A DNA stretch of 64,000 nt from the NCBI GenBank assembly GCA_037833965.1, contig AP031352.1, positions 7,110,501 through 7,174,500 on the forward strand. The letters are read 5' to 3'. The position numbers and the translations under genes are program-made. Origin of the DNA: Marchantia polymorpha subsp. ruderalis. Lineage: Eukaryota > Streptophyta > Marchantiopsida > Marchantiales > Marchantiaceae. Within the stretch, counting starts at the first letter, position 1; each line of letters begins with the position of its first letter. Positions 1-10,380 of the stretch are shown piece after piece. The notes beneath the pieces are model-generated. The model saw nothing but the letters and a program-made list of their open reading frames with translations, searched no databases and was not told the origin of the DNA.

Positions 1-2058
1 ATCCAGGAATTGGAATCTGATCTGGACTTTTCTCAGGGACCTTGTAAGCCGATTAAATACTGCAATCAATATACAAGGCCATCCATATGGAGCTGCAATG
101 TGTTAACATTGCAGATAGACTTGCATAGACTCTTATAGATAGACTTGCAGTAAAGCTATCATGCGAAAAAATTAATAAAAGTGTAATTTAGAAGAATTTT
201 AGTTTCTCTGTATTGTCATTTCTTCCTTACTTTGCAAGTTTGATGAAAATCGTGGAGCGAAGGCTTGCTTTGTTCGTTTCAATGAATTATTTTTTTGCCA
301 GCATGATTATCTTGCGGACATAGTTGGTCAAGTTTATACGTTGATTATACAGCAGTTAAAATAACAATTCCTGTAACTGACTGCGAGCAAGTGTGTCCAT
401 CACTCTGCTAGGACAATGATAAGTCATGATATCGAGAGGCAGTACTCTCTATAGGGATGTAAATAGAGTTGGGGCATCTCAGGGGTTTACTGATGTTTAT
501 GTGCAAGATTAAGATTTTGATGTGATTTACCGATGATTTACCGGACACTGAACAGGACGTTCCTCTTCTAATTATTTTTTAAAAGTGAAAATTCCCAAAT
601 TTGAATTTTTGTTGTTCTTTTGGTCTAGTGAATGGTACTATACATACATTCTGCAATTTTTCCAGATTAATGAAAAATATAGGACTAATATATAAACAAA
701 CTTTATTACTTGCTAGTTTCACACTAATCTCAATCTAAGATCACTACTACGAAGATCATCTAGCCATGTTATTAAGCCCTAAATAGTGTACACATGTTAG
801 ACTTTTTACTCTCTTATCAATTTAAAGTGCACACACACACACACATATCACTACAAGTCATTCATCACAATACATCGATTTTATTTCTTGGCACAAATGT
901 GTAATAAAATCTAGCTTAAGACTTTGAGAATTTTACATATGTTCAATTTTCTTTTTTTATCATTATTGATGGAAAACCAGTGAGATTATTGCATAAGTTG
1001 TCAGATCAACTGATTGTAATATTTTATTAGAAAGCCTTAAGTAACTTTCCTTGACATTTGATAAAATTCTAAAACTGACGAAAAATGTTCAACCTTTACA
1101 TGTCATCCATCGAATACTATCAGATCAATCTCAGAACTCTTTACCAACACTAAAAAGAAAAAAAATACTTGCTATACTAAAAACTGTTGAGATGCAGCTT
1201 TTTTTGTTTTCTTATGTTAGAGTCAACTACTTGTGACATCTATAGTCGAAGTAATTTTCTAAGCTGTACTATGTTGCTTGTTATGATAAACATCGCTTGT
1301 TTGTAAATATATGTATTATTAATACCAGGGATACTAACTTTGGAATCCAGATCACTATTTCTAACATCCTAAGAAGATCAATGATTAATATTATATATGA
1401 AAACTTCATCTACTTCATATCATTGAGCAGAGAGATGGAAAATGACATTATCATTACACATAAGAGTTGCATGCAACTTTAATTGGAAAATTCGATTCAC
1501 GATCTATGCCATTATCCAATGTTCAAAAATAATACATCTACTACGTCAGATGAGATACTGTATATATTATCATATGTCTGTACTAAAACTTCATCTGATG
1601 GAGAAGATTTATCCATCAAAATTATGGATCTTTAAAGTAGATAAAACATTTTTTGGGTTCCAATTGATTTATACTTAACAGTTGCTTTCAATGTTCAAAG
1701 AATGCTCGTTGTTGTCTTCTAAGTTGTGCAGGTGGACAGATCAAAGATATAGCATTTTCTTGACGTTGTATTTAAATGTGCCATTCTTAAGTAGAATAAT
1801 ACATATATAAATTTTCAAACTTTTTGCATCAATTTTTTATTTCTGAAGAACGATTTATAAAAGCGTCTATTATTATGTAAAATTTTAAGATTGTATTTTG
1901 AAATAGAAAGAAATTTCCAAACAAATTAAAAATTCAAGACAAGGCTTTAAGTTTATTGCAAGGTAAATGCTTATATAATGATCGCTTGAAAATTTCTGTA
2001 GCATAATCACTCTACAACTCTATATGTCAACAAGTGTAAGTACTCAAATATCTTAGTG
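1..2058. other. Gene-free AT-rich flank
   Basis: Open frames here are at most about 78 codons, have no recognisable motif and lie in AT-rich sequence. Apart from a short CA repeat near 830 I see no RNA gene or element terminus. It is the left flank of the gypsy insertion. Confidence 0.6.
830..845. repeat. (CA)8 microsatellite
   Basis: Uninterrupted CA dinucleotides read directly from the sequence. Confidence 0.9.
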
Positions 2059-2063
2059 ATATA
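2059..2063. repeat. Left target-site duplication ATATA
   Basis: The five bases ATATA directly precede the TGTGGTA start of the left LTR and recur directly after the right LTR at 18641-18645. A 5-bp duplication is standard for Ty3/gypsy integrases. The flank is itself AT-rich, but the exact match at both predicted borders makes it convincing. Confidence 0.93.
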
Positions 2064-2566
2064 TGTGGTACCCCACTTTTGGCAATTTTGAGGAAATTAA
2101 AACATTTTTGGAAAACTGTACCCCGGCAGCATTGTAAATAGCCTTCGGTACATCAAAACAGAGTGAATCCGGAAGATCGCGGGGATTCTCGAGGGATCTT
2201 GTAGAATCTGGGATTTGGGGTGCAGTAGTAAGGTCAGGCACCACCCTCCCTGCAAGCTCCGCAGTTAGGATCTCTACGGCGCAAGGCGCAAAACCCGCCT
2301 TCGGAGGTTGCGTCCGCGGCTGTAGGGAAACCCTCGTAATTAGGTAACCCTCGGGCGCCTTGACCAAGTTAGGATCCCGTTGGAAAGAGCTCGACGCGCT
2401 GATTCCAACGAGCCCAAGAACGCTTGGAACGGACGAGGACTTAGGGAGTTATCGCTACTGGAAGAAACGGAGGCGGTCGCCTGCGGCGGAAGGAGTTCGC
2501 CACCGGCGCGAATTCCGCCTGCGCGGAAGGGGGATTCAAGTTTTGTCCTATGCGCGGACGAAGGCG

Positions 2567-3020
2567 TTCGCCTGTGCACAGGCGAAGTAGGGTTAGGGAT
2601 GGCGCGAAGTCCGCCTACGCACAGGCGTTCGCCTGTGCACAGGCACTTCGGCGTCGGCGGGAAATCCGCCTTGGGCCCTAGAAATGCGCCTTGTGAGGTA
2701 GAAAGTGTACGGCGCCTTCCGCGCCAGCGCAGCGCAGCGTACGTCGGAAGACCGCCAGAGTAATCCAATCGGTACGGACCATGCGGACGGCACGGGTGGA
2801 TGCGCTCTTGGACGGACGGAGTTGCGGCGGCGGAAGCGCCGACGGAGAGACAAGGAACGGACAGACTGGACGGAGACGGCTGACCACGGTCAACGCCTTC
2901 CGCGCCAGCGCAGCGCCGCGGACGGAATTCGCCTGCGCACAGGCGAACGCCTGTGCACAGGAGGATGTTCAGGTTCCGCGCCGGCGGAGAATCCGCCGAG
3001 GCCCCTGCCTGCGCACAGGC
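2567..3020. repeat. Cluster of GCCTGTGCACAGGC-type palindromes in U3
   Basis: A 14-bp palindrome, GCCTGTGCACAGGC or its TGCGCA/TACGCA variants, occurs at 2569-2584 (within a perfect 20-bp palindrome 2567-2586), 2613-2626, 2631-2644, 2931-2944, 2949-2961 and 3007-3020. More copies lie inside the U3 ORF at 4732-4745, 4749-4761 and 4780-4793. The same set is present in the 3' LTR. Such spacing could be binding sites for a dimeric protein or a spreading short repeat; the sequence does not say which. Confidence 0.85.
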
Positions 3021-3307
3021 AGGAGTTGAATTTTCGTCCGACATGCGGACACACGCGTCAAGGCAGAAGGAGATTGGCCGAGGGGCGGTACGAACAAGTG
3101 TACCGCGCAAGGCGGAAAACTCGCCTTCGGCGCTACGCCCCCATGTCCGGAGGGTGACACGCTCGCGGAGTTCAAATCCGCCAATTCGAGCGTGAGAGTT
3201 TAATCGACGACGGCGGAGCGTGAAGCCGCGCGTGAGAGCGAAGACCGTTCCAGCGTACAGCCGGCGCGGCCATCAAGTGAGACGTTCTTCACGACCAAGA
3301 GACGACC

Positions 3308-6300
3308 ATGACCTTCGACCGGGCGGCGGAGAGCGTCCCATTCTTGAATTCGCGATTCCAATCTCTTGTGCGCGCTGCGCGCATCCATCTGCTGGCTGCG
3401 GACCATTCTCGTCGTCGTCGCACAGGAGATTTCTTGTTGATTGAGGGAGAAGTGAGTGCGCGTGATTTGGAATTGAGAGCGATTAGAGTTTGCCGAGAGA
3501 GAAGGAAACGCGGACAGTGCGGAAGTAGAATGAGCGGGCGAGCGAACCCCAGGAACGCAATGACGAGACCGAGCAGATTGCGGATGGTGCCACTTCGCCT
3601 GCCGCAGAACGGGCTGCGCGCTTTCGAAGAGCGCTTAATAGCAAGAAAGCTCGATTTCTTGCTATGGGGATGGAATTACATCTGCGCGAATATGGTGCGC
3701 GAGTGGCTAGAGCCACAGGGACCACCCTCGCGCGGATTGCGTCCGCATGTTGACCGGTGGACAGTCCAAGATTGGGCGCAGGCGTTGGGAAGATGTGCTG
3801 GCATGCCAGGGCATCTCCTTTTCGACAGCGAGAGCATCAAGGTGACCAAGCAAGAAGAAGCGCAATTTGTGGAGCTGTTCAAGACCGGGAGGTCTACCAA
3901 GAATGGGTACAGGACCCGTGATTACAAAGATCGATTTCGCCGGACTTTGTCCGCGGCGCTGATGCAATTACTGCAGCCGCACCGCGCCTGCTACATCACA
4001 TTGTGGCAGGTCTCTTTTGTGGAGTGCGTCATCGAGGGAACTCCAATTCACTGGGCGAGCATCCTGCACAGAGTGATGCGACAGCACGCGTTTGAGGAGA
4101 AGGGGGGAACGCTAAACCATCTTTCTCCTTTCCTCATCAATTTTTATCGACAGCGGAATTGTTTGACAGCGGCGGAGCTTGAACATTTTCCGCCATTGTC
4201 CATCGACCATCCCGGGAAGTATGTGCGGGAGAACGAGGTCGACACTGATGCGGAGGAGTCACCGACTTCTACCCCATCAAGACGGAGGGATGAAGGGAGA
4301 CACACCCCTGCGGCGCGAGTGCCGCGGAAGCGGCGATGGAGGGAAGAGGCCGAAGAGGAGCAGCATCAAGAACTCTCTGCTCCCATTCGACCGCGGCCGC
4401 TGTGCGAGCCATACAGCCGGCCGAAGCAGAAGGCACGCAGACTGGTGTTGCCAGCTGACAGTGCAGACACGGCGACGATTGCGACGGAGATAGGAAGTGC
4501 GTCGCCAGAGAGACGAGAGGAAGCGCGGACGACCGCAGGAGCGACGGGCCACGCTGCAACCTCGTCGGGAGAGAGGCCGCCTACGGGCCAAGGGCCTCCG
4601 GAGTTACCACGTGCGATGCGGACAGATGTTCCGTTTGCGCACAGGCGAACCTCCGCGGACGGACGAGCCTCCGCGGATCGGCGAACACAAGTGGACGTGG
4701 ATCTACGCTTACGCGTGGGAAGGAGCAGTCCGCCTGTGCACAGGCGCTCGCCTGTGCACAGAATACCTCCACACGTGCCGCCTGTGCACAGGCAAGAATC
4801 ACCCCCGTTCCAACGTAGGAAGGGGAAGGAGCCGGCGGAAGAACCGCCTACGAGACAGCGGCCCTCGGGGCCAGACCCTCCGGCGCACCACGCGCCGCAA
4901 TTCGCGCCTTCGGCGCCAGGGCCTTCGAGCCGAGGGGATACGAGCAGAGAGCGTGCGGAGGCCGCACCATCGGCGGGAAGTACGCCGATAGATGCGCCTT
5001 CGGCGGTAGGGCCTATAGGCCAAGGAGCATCGGGCGTGCGGCCCCCGGCCATGTCGCCTTCGGCGATAGATGTCCGCGGCGCTACGCCTGCGGCGGACAA
5101 GGCGCCGGCACATGCGCCTGCGCACGGGCCGGGCACAGCCCCCACGGACCGATCAAGGGAGCAGCAGACGGAGGAGCGGAGTGACTGTCCGCGGGACGAC
5201 ATCTCGATGCGCGATGCGCAATCCAACCCCGCGCAGCCACCCTCCGCTCGATCGCCCTCGGCGACGGACGACGGCGACAGAGAGAATGCGGTGGGCAATC
5301 AACCAGCGAGCGACGGGGATGCCGCTCGGATACATTCGCCTTCCGCCTTAGACATTTTGGCGACGAGCAGCGAGGCTGCAGCCGTGCCTTCGCAGGCAGC
5401 ACACGTCGAGGACGTGCAGCCCCACTCGGGGCAGTCGCCGACGCAATCAATGGCGACTGAAATTCTCCACTCGGATGATGAGGACGGAGGCTCCACGGAA
5501 GAAATGTCAGGAGCAGAAGACACCGAGGAGGAGGAGGAGGAAATTGTTGGAGCGCCGGCGGCGGCGCTCTCTGAGCAGGTGATTCCGTTGCTGCGGTACT
5601 TGGATCGCAAGGTCGATAAATACGCCGACCCACTCCAGCCGGGATCTTACATCGAGTTAGTGCGCAGGCGGACTCGCACTAAAGTCCACACCAGCAAGCT
5701 ATTAGCTAGAGTGGACCAGGAGTTGAGGGACTTGAAGGAGAAGCATGAGTGCTTGTGGGGACAGTACAAGCTTAATCAGAAATTCTACAAGCACTCCGAG
5801 AAGATGAAGGATGAGAAACTGGGCGAGCTCACCAAGGAGCAGGTGAAGGTCAAGGAAGCACTCAACTCTGAGCAGGCCGAGAATCGGATTTTGTCAGAGG
5901 AGCTCGTGCGACAGACGCGGTTGTTGGAACAATGTCAGCTCGCACGGCAGGCGGATGAAGAATTAATCCGCAGTTTACAGTCAGAGTGTGGCGAATTGAG
6001 GGCGCAACGTGCTGAAGCCGAATCGCAATTAGTGACCATTGAAGAGGATCGCAGGAAGGAGGCGGATCGCACGAAGGTGGAGACGGCGAAGCGAGTCGCC
6101 CACTGTCTCAAGGGCTACGCCCACTGGGAAGTGAAGGCGCAGGAGAAACTCACACTGCGTGAGTTTGAATTGCGCGCAGCCGGGTTGTTGTCAGGCGACA
6201 GTAGGAGTCGGCGGAAGGTAGCGAAGAAGCTCGAGGCCTTTCTGTCGAAGGCACAGGATACCATGTCCGCCCTCGAGGGGGAGGTGTCCGCGGCGTTGCA

Positions 6301-6430
6301 GCGGTTGGGACTGCGTAGTCGAGCGGAAGAGTGGCAGGGTAGGGAGTTAGTGCGCGGCAGTCGGCCGCGCAGGAGACGTAGTACAGGTTCCGCGGAGTGT
6401 AGTGTAGCGTGGTTCCGTGCAGGCGTGTAG
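3308..6430 (+). CDS. U3-encoded ORF, 1040 aa, coiled-coil protein of unknown function (5' LTR copy)
   Basis: This is a long open frame entirely inside the LTR, ending 37 nt before the TATA box. Residues about 97-300 form a Trp/Arg-rich folded-looking region whose pattern (a Trp-Gln-Val-Ser-Phe stretch, a Gly-Thr-Pro-Ile-His-Trp-Ala motif, then a His-Leu-Ser-Pro-Phe-Leu-Ile block) resembles the putative plant transposon protein domain found beside plant gypsy elements; this is a by-eye resemblance only. Residues about 310-720 are Pro/Arg/Ala/Ser-rich and probably disordered, with repeated PVHR units coded by the DNA palindromes. Residues about 723-745 are very acidic, and about 800-940 form a Glu/Lys/Leu/Gln-rich coiled coil. 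The tail is Arg-rich. The start is the first ATG of the frame after 3300. The two LTR copies differ at only two residues. I do not know its function; a structural, Gag-accessory or env-replacing role are all guesses. Confidence 0.75.
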   Translation: MTFDRAAESVPFLNSRFQSLVRAARIHLLAADHSRRRRTGDFLLIEGEVSARDLELRAIRVCRERRKRGQCGSRMSGRANPRNAMTRPSRLRMVPLRLPQNGLRAFEERLIARKLDFLLWGWNYICANMVREWLEPQGPPSRGLRPHVDRWTVQDWAQALGRCAGMPGHLLFDSESIKVTKQEEAQFVELFKTGRSTKNGYRTRDYKDRFRRTLSAALMQLLQPHRACYITLWQVSFVECVIEGTPIHWASILHRVMRQHAFEEKGGTLNHLSPFLINFYRQRNCLTAAELEHFPPLSIDHPGKYVRENEVDTDAEESPTSTPSRRRDEGRHTPAARVPRKRRWREEAEEEQHQELSAPIRPRPLCEPYSRPKQKARRLVLPADSADTATIATEIGSASPERREEARTTAGATGHAATSSGERPPTGQGPPELPRAMRTDVPFAHRRTSADGRASADRRTQVDVDLRLRVGRSSPPVHRRSPVHRIPPHVPPVHRQESPPFQRRKGKEPAEEPPTRQRPSGPDPPAHHAPQFAPSAPGPSSRGDTSRERAEAAPSAGSTPIDAPSAVGPIGQGASGVRPPAMSPSAIDVRGATPAADKAPAHAPAHGPGTAPTDRSREQQTEERSDCPRDDISMRDAQSNPAQPPSARSPSATDDGDRENAVGNQPASDGDAARIHSPSALDILATSSEAAAVPSQAAHVEDVQPHSGQSPTQSMATEILHSDDEDGGSTEEMSGAEDTEEEEEEIVGAPAAALSEQVIPLLRYLDRKVDKYADPLQPGSYIELVRRRTRTKVHTSKLLARVDQELRDLKEKHECLWGQYKLNQKFYKHSEKMKDEKLGELTKEQVKVKEALNSEQAENRILSEELVRQTRLLEQCQLARQADEELIRSLQSECGELRAQRAEAESQLVTIEEDRRKEADRTKVETAKRVAHCLKGYAHWEVKAQEKLTLREFELRAAGLLSGDSRSRRKVAKKLEAFLSKAQDTMSALEGEVSAALQRLGLRSRAEEWQGRELVRGSRPRRRRSTGSAECSVAWFRAGV

Positions 6431-6466
6431 CGTAGTGCAGTGTAGTGTTAGGTAGGACTTAGAAGG

Positions 6467-6474
6467 TATAAAAT
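6467..6474 (+). promoter_or_regulatory. LTR TATA box (TATAAAAT)
   Basis: A strong TATA motif lies 37 nt after the U3 ORF stop, so transcription should start near 6495-6505. This sets the U3/R border and places the long ORF in U3. It would drive the genomic RNA covering R, U5, gag-pro and pol. Confidence 0.7.
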
Positions 6475-6629
6475 AGTTCCAGGCGTTTTGCCTGGGGTTC
6501 TTTCCCAAACTCAGAAGTATAGTTCAGGAACCCATTTCCTTTGCGTGTTTGTGTCCTTGAGTTCTGTCACCACGCACGAGGAGTTACAACTTAGCGTTCC
6601 GCATTTTGTAGCTGAAGGCCTTCGGCCGA

Positions 6630-7347
6630 ATGTTCAGAGCTAGTCCATTGGTTAGAGACTTGAGTAGTTCGGATCTGCACCTGCGGGTGACTGCCGATGC
6701 TCAGAGCCAGTGACTAGTTAGATACTTGAACAGTTTCGCCCCTACACCTTCGAGTGTTCCTTTCTGATTGTACTCCTTGGGATTTTTCCCCTGAATGCCA
6801 AAGTGAAGTTTTGCTACTTCGTGTAAGCCTTGGTTGTAAATTCAGGTTACGCTGCAGCAGGTGCCTTGAGGGTAACCCCTGTAGTATTTCTGGGAATGAC
6901 AAGTGCCTGAGAATTCAAACTCTTCAATAGACTGTTGTTGTGTTACTGGAATGTTTCACAGTGAGTCCTTCAGTGTGGACCTGTGTTCTCTGCGCGTTTT
7001 GTGAGTTGAGAGTGTTGTTCACCGCGTCTGAGTGACTTCGATCCGAAGTAGGTAGTCCAAACCGGGTTTCCTACACTAGCAGCAAGCTAGTGGAAGCGTT
7101 GTAAAAGCCGGAGTTGGAAGTCACTGCCCGCAGCTTTGCCGAGTGTGCTCGTGAGAGACGTTCCCCCTGAAATCTTGAAGTAGAGGTCCTAACGGATCTC
7201 TGGGTTGTGTTTCTGTAGTTTCAGGTGTGTGTGTGTGTGTGTGTTACGCTGCACTGTGCGACCTCCGAGTGCGCTCCGAGTGGACACTTGCAGTATTTCT
7301 GGGAGTGACAGTCGCCTGAGAATTCAAACTCATCAATAGTCTGTTAA
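6630..7347 (+). repeat. Degenerate direct repeats in the R/U5 leader
   Basis: Two repeat pairs are visible. About 6846-6940 resembles about 7243-7347; shared blocks are GTTACGCTGCA, AGTATTTCTGGGA and CCTGAGAATTCAAACTC followed by TCAATAG. About 6628-6672 resembles about 6698-6735 (CAGAGC.AGT, TTAGA.ACTTGA). The same pattern recurs in the 3' LTR. Confidence 0.7.
7225..7244 (+). repeat. (GT)10 microsatellite in 5' LTR
   Basis: There are ten GT units here and twelve in the 3' LTR (18420-18443). This is the only length difference I saw between the LTRs. Confidence 0.9.
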
Positions 7348-7463
7348 ACGTGACACTTTGTACCCTGTGTGTTCCTCTGTCCCTGTGGGTTCGACCTTTC
7401 TACCACTATATTGCAGTTTTAGCCTTTAGTGGGTTATTACATAAGAAGCCGACAACTTCTTTT

Positions 7464-7480
7464 TGGCGCCGCTGCCGGGG
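7464..7480 (+). promoter_or_regulatory. Primer binding site, tRNA-Asp type
   Basis: TGGCGCCGCTGCCGGGG starts 22 nt after the LTR end. Plant tRNA-Asp(GTC) ending CCCCGGCAACGGCGCCA would pair at 16 of 17 positions; the variant base is the C at 7472. tRNA-Asp priming is known for Athila-type gypsy elements. The site is not repeated after the 3' LTR, as expected. Confidence 0.85.
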
Positions 7481-7527
7481 ACAGTTGCGTCAACACCGGG
7501 GTTTTTACGAGCAGCCATGCTCGGTGA

Positions 7528-10380
7528 ATGTCGACTGGGGCTGGCGGGAGCAACCTAAGTGCTAGAGCTGTCCGCAAGTTCCGACGAGATTCAGAGAAGG
7601 CCGTGGAAGAGACACGGCGTCAAACCAAGAAAACACCAAAAAGAGTACCTAAGCCTAGTTCGGCCGACATCCTTGGGGAACCTACCCCCGGCGACTCGGA
7701 ACCAAACTTGGTGCTTACAGTTCTACTAGATATTCCTTGCACGGACCCGCCTAGTGAAGTAGAACCGACCGCCCGAGGACCGTCGACAGACACACTGATG
7801 GCGGACGGACAAGCCAATGTGCGGCTACCTCAGCCGATTACTAAACATTCCTACCCGAAGTACAAAGGGAGTGGGGATGACGACGATGCAGATTCATACA
7901 TCAAGTTATTCGAGTCGGTGTCTATTGCCAATCGCGAGATCGCAGACGACGACCGACTAAGGATCTTTCCAAGCCTTCTGCGGAAGAAAGCGAGGAGTTG
8001 GTATAATCACGAGAGCATCGATCCGACTGGGTTGACAACATGGGCCCAGCTGAAGGAGAAGTTCCTTCGTCGCTTTCGCGAGCTCGGCTACGACAGCCGG
8101 GTTTTGACGAAGTTACGTAATTTGCAGCGAGAGAAGAAGGAGAGTCTGCGTGACTACACTGAGAGATTTATGGACCTCCTCGACAGAATACCGAAAACAG
8201 GACCAGGGTCCCCTTTCTCGGTACAACAAGCTGTGGATTGGTACGTGACCGGTTTAACTCGGGAGATGGAGACTTTTTGCCGACGCAGCAAGTGCGACAC
8301 TATTGAGGATGTGATTGCATCGGCAGAAGCCTTCGAAACTTCCACTCTCAACCGCAGAGGGAGAGAGAGACGGGAGTCGAAGGAGCGCAAACCGAAGGGA
8401 GGGCGAAGACGGCGTAGAGGTACAACTCCGTCATCGGAGGAATCGTCTTCGGACGAGAACCGTTCTTCATCCGAAGAAGAGGAAACCTCATCGTCGGAGG
8501 AGGAGAAGAAGAGGAAGAAGCATGGGTCAGCGAAGAAAAAGGGCATCCGACGAGTGACTACGGACAGAGCGCCGGGAGATATAGCTTCGAAGATGGAGAC
8601 CCTTGTGAAGGACTTCGCCGATCTCAAGGTTCAAGTGGTAGGCGGGCATGATCGCCGAAAATCACCCGGGAGAGTGCGAGCGAACTTATGGTGTACTACG
8701 TGCGGGGCGGTGGGACATGCAAACACCGAGTGCCTTACCACCCGGCCGTCATATCCAGTCAATGCAGTAGAGTGGGCGCAACCGTACTATGGAGAGCACC
8801 CTCAGTACTATGGAGAGCACCCTCAGTACTATGGAGAGGCTAGCGAAGAGACAGCCTACGCCGTCCAGTCGGTGCCTACCCCTCCTGCGGTTTCAGCAAT
8901 GCAAGTTCCACGATATATTCCGGTGGATCGGGCCACTACGGTACCTGTGAGGCGGAGAGCACCTCCAGGGACGTTTGACCCACCGCCACCGCGAGCTTGT
9001 TATAATTGCGGGGAAGTTGGGCACTTCTCACCGCAGTGTCCCCATCCAAAAAGGCGAAACGATTATGCTCCGACATGTAGTAATTGCAAGAAGGTCGGGC
9101 ACACTGCGCCAGAGTGTGATCAGCCACCAGTCCCTCGGCCAGTGGTACGATTTGTGAACACTCCTGCCAAGGAGGACGTGCAAGTTAACCAGGTCGAAGT
9201 AGGTTCAGACGGGGATGGCGAAGACGAAGAATGGCCGGCTGAAGAGGTTATGTGCGCACGGGTCGAAACTCGTAGCTCCAAGAAATCCAAGGAGCAAGAG
9301 CGTGACACTCGCAAGCACGAACGGAGAACCGCCGACCGGACGGGAAAAGGAAAGGAGAAGACATCCAGCAAGTCCGACTCGCGACCTGCTCGGAGGTCTT
9401 CGACTACGCGGGAGGCACCAGCAGTGCGCCCCCAGGCAGCAGTCGAGGACGAGCCAGTGCGCCTACTGAAACGGGACTATGCTCCGGATATCCGCAACGA
9501 GGTAGCCAACCTGTTGCAGGAAGCGATCCGCACTCAAAAGGATCCACCGCGGCCAGACCTGACATCCTCCCTTGGGGCGAAGTTGGCAGCCACCGTGGAA
9601 CCTCGCAGAGCGTCGCCGACCCCGGCGCCCCAACGCGCCCACTATGACTTGGTTGAGGATCTCGGGAGTCGAAAAGTGAACATTACGTTCAAGCAGCTCT
9701 TGGAGGACAATAAGACGTATCGGAGAATGTTGATGCTTTCGCTACGGCATCCGCGGAAGCCGCGCGCGTCCACATCCTCTCAAGTATATCAAGTGGAGAG
9801 CGAAGACCAAGGGCCACCCGAGATCGATGTGGAGATAGCAGGATGTTGTGTACGCAGAGTGCCAATCGACTCTGGATCAGGAGTCAACATAATGACGGAG
9901 GATACAGCGAGAGCCTTGGGGTTCAGTCAATACGAACCCTCGAAGCGTGTGTTGAGATTAGCGGATCAGACGCGGAGAATGCCTGCAGGTATGCTGCGCA
10001 ATGTCAAGACAACCATCGGGGGTGCGGACTTTCGGTTGACGTATATCATCCTTCAACCGATGATGAAGCAGGGCTATGACGTTCTGCTCGGGCGACCATG
10101 GCTATATGGTGCACAAGTCAGATGTGACTGGCGAAGACATCGCCTTAAGTTTCCTCATCCTTCGGAACCGACCAAAACCATTACAGTGCCCTGGAATAGG
10201 GTCAGGCACGAAGGAGAGACCCCATCGACAAGTGCAGGTTACACATCGGGCGAGGACAGTGAGTCGACCGCGCGATCGGATTCCAGTGGTACCGAATCCG
10301 ATTACTTCGTGGGATTCGTTGCCTGCTGTTCGGTGGAAGAAGAAGAAGAGACGGAAGCTATTCAGCCGGAAGACGAATAG
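7528..10380 (+). CDS. gag-pro: Gag-protease polyprotein (950 aa) of the gypsy element
   Basis: The frame starts 47 nt after the primer site. Residues about 107-270 form the retrotransposon Gag (capsid-like) domain, with the WYNHES and FLRRFRELGY-type blocks. Residues about 300-335 are an acidic Ser/Glu tract between basic stretches. Three zinc knuckles of CX2CX4HX4C form lie near residues 389-402, 491-504 and 518-531, for RNA packaging. Between the first two is a short tandem repeat of QYYGEHP units near 421-440. The aspartic protease follows, with catalytic DSGSG near residue 781 and the LLGRPWL flap-partner motif near 853. The C-terminus is acidic. The ORF ends with TAG at 10378-10380, in frame with pol. 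Confidence 0.95.
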   Translation: MSTGAGGSNLSARAVRKFRRDSEKAVEETRRQTKKTPKRVPKPSSADILGEPTPGDSEPNLVLTVLLDIPCTDPPSEVEPTARGPSTDTLMADGQANVRLPQPITKHSYPKYKGSGDDDDADSYIKLFESVSIANREIADDDRLRIFPSLLRKKARSWYNHESIDPTGLTTWAQLKEKFLRRFRELGYDSRVLTKLRNLQREKKESLRDYTERFMDLLDRIPKTGPGSPFSVQQAVDWYVTGLTREMETFCRRSKCDTIEDVIASAEAFETSTLNRRGRERRESKERKPKGGRRRRRGTTPSSEESSSDENRSSSEEEETSSSEEEKKRKKHGSAKKKGIRRVTTDRAPGDIASKMETLVKDFADLKVQVVGGHDRRKSPGRVRANLWCTTCGAVGHANTECLTTRPSYPVNAVEWAQPYYGEHPQYYGEHPQYYGEASEETAYAVQSVPTPPAVSAMQVPRYIPVDRATTVPVRRRAPPGTFDPPPPRACYNCGEVGHFSPQCPHPKRRNDYAPTCSNCKKVGHTAPECDQPPVPRPVVRFVNTPAKEDVQVNQVEVGSDGDGEDEEWPAEEVMCARVETRSSKKSKEQERDTRKHERRTADRTGKGKEKTSSKSDSRPARRSSTTREAPAVRPQAAVEDEPVRLLKRDYAPDIRNEVANLLQEAIRTQKDPPRPDLTSSLGAKLAATVEPRRASPTPAPQRAHYDLVEDLGSRKVNITFKQLLEDNKTYRRMLMLSLRHPRKPRASTSSQVYQVESEDQGPPEIDVEIAGCCVRRVPIDSGSGVNIMTEDTARALGFSQYEPSKRVLRLADQTRRMPAGMLRNVKTTIGGADFRLTYIILQPMMKQGYDVLLGRPWLYGAQVRCDWRRHRLKFPHPSEPTKTITVPWNRVRHEGETPSTSAGYTSGEDSESTARSDSSGTESDYFVGFVACCSVEEEEETEAIQPEDE

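Larger units (their letters stand above)
2064..7441 (+). repeat. 5' LTR (5378 bp)
   Basis: It begins TGTGGTACCCC and ends TTATTACA; the matching copy is 13259-18640. The offset between copies is 11195 at the start and 11199 at the end, explained by four extra bases in a GT repeat of the right copy. U3 is predicted to run from 2064 to about 6495 and contains the 1040-codon ORF and clustered GC-rich palindromes. R and U5 (about 6495-7441) hold degenerate direct repeats. U3 is much more GC-rich than the host flank. Confidence 0.95.

Noticed and set aside
2567..3020. Repeated palindromes as a CRISPR-like array
   Set aside because: Irregular spacing, no constant spacer length, and they lie in a eukaryotic LTR.
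2340..3110. 256-codon minus-strand frame in U3 and its copy at 13535-14305
   Set aside because: Its residues follow the GC-rich palindromes and short repeats; overlapping frames on both strands are equally open, so openness is a composition effect.
4366..5298. 310-codon antisense frame inside the U3 ORF (also 15561-16493)
   Set aside because: It is the mirror of a GC-rich, Ala/Pro/Arg-coding region and has low-complexity Gly/Ala/Ser/Cys composition without motifs.
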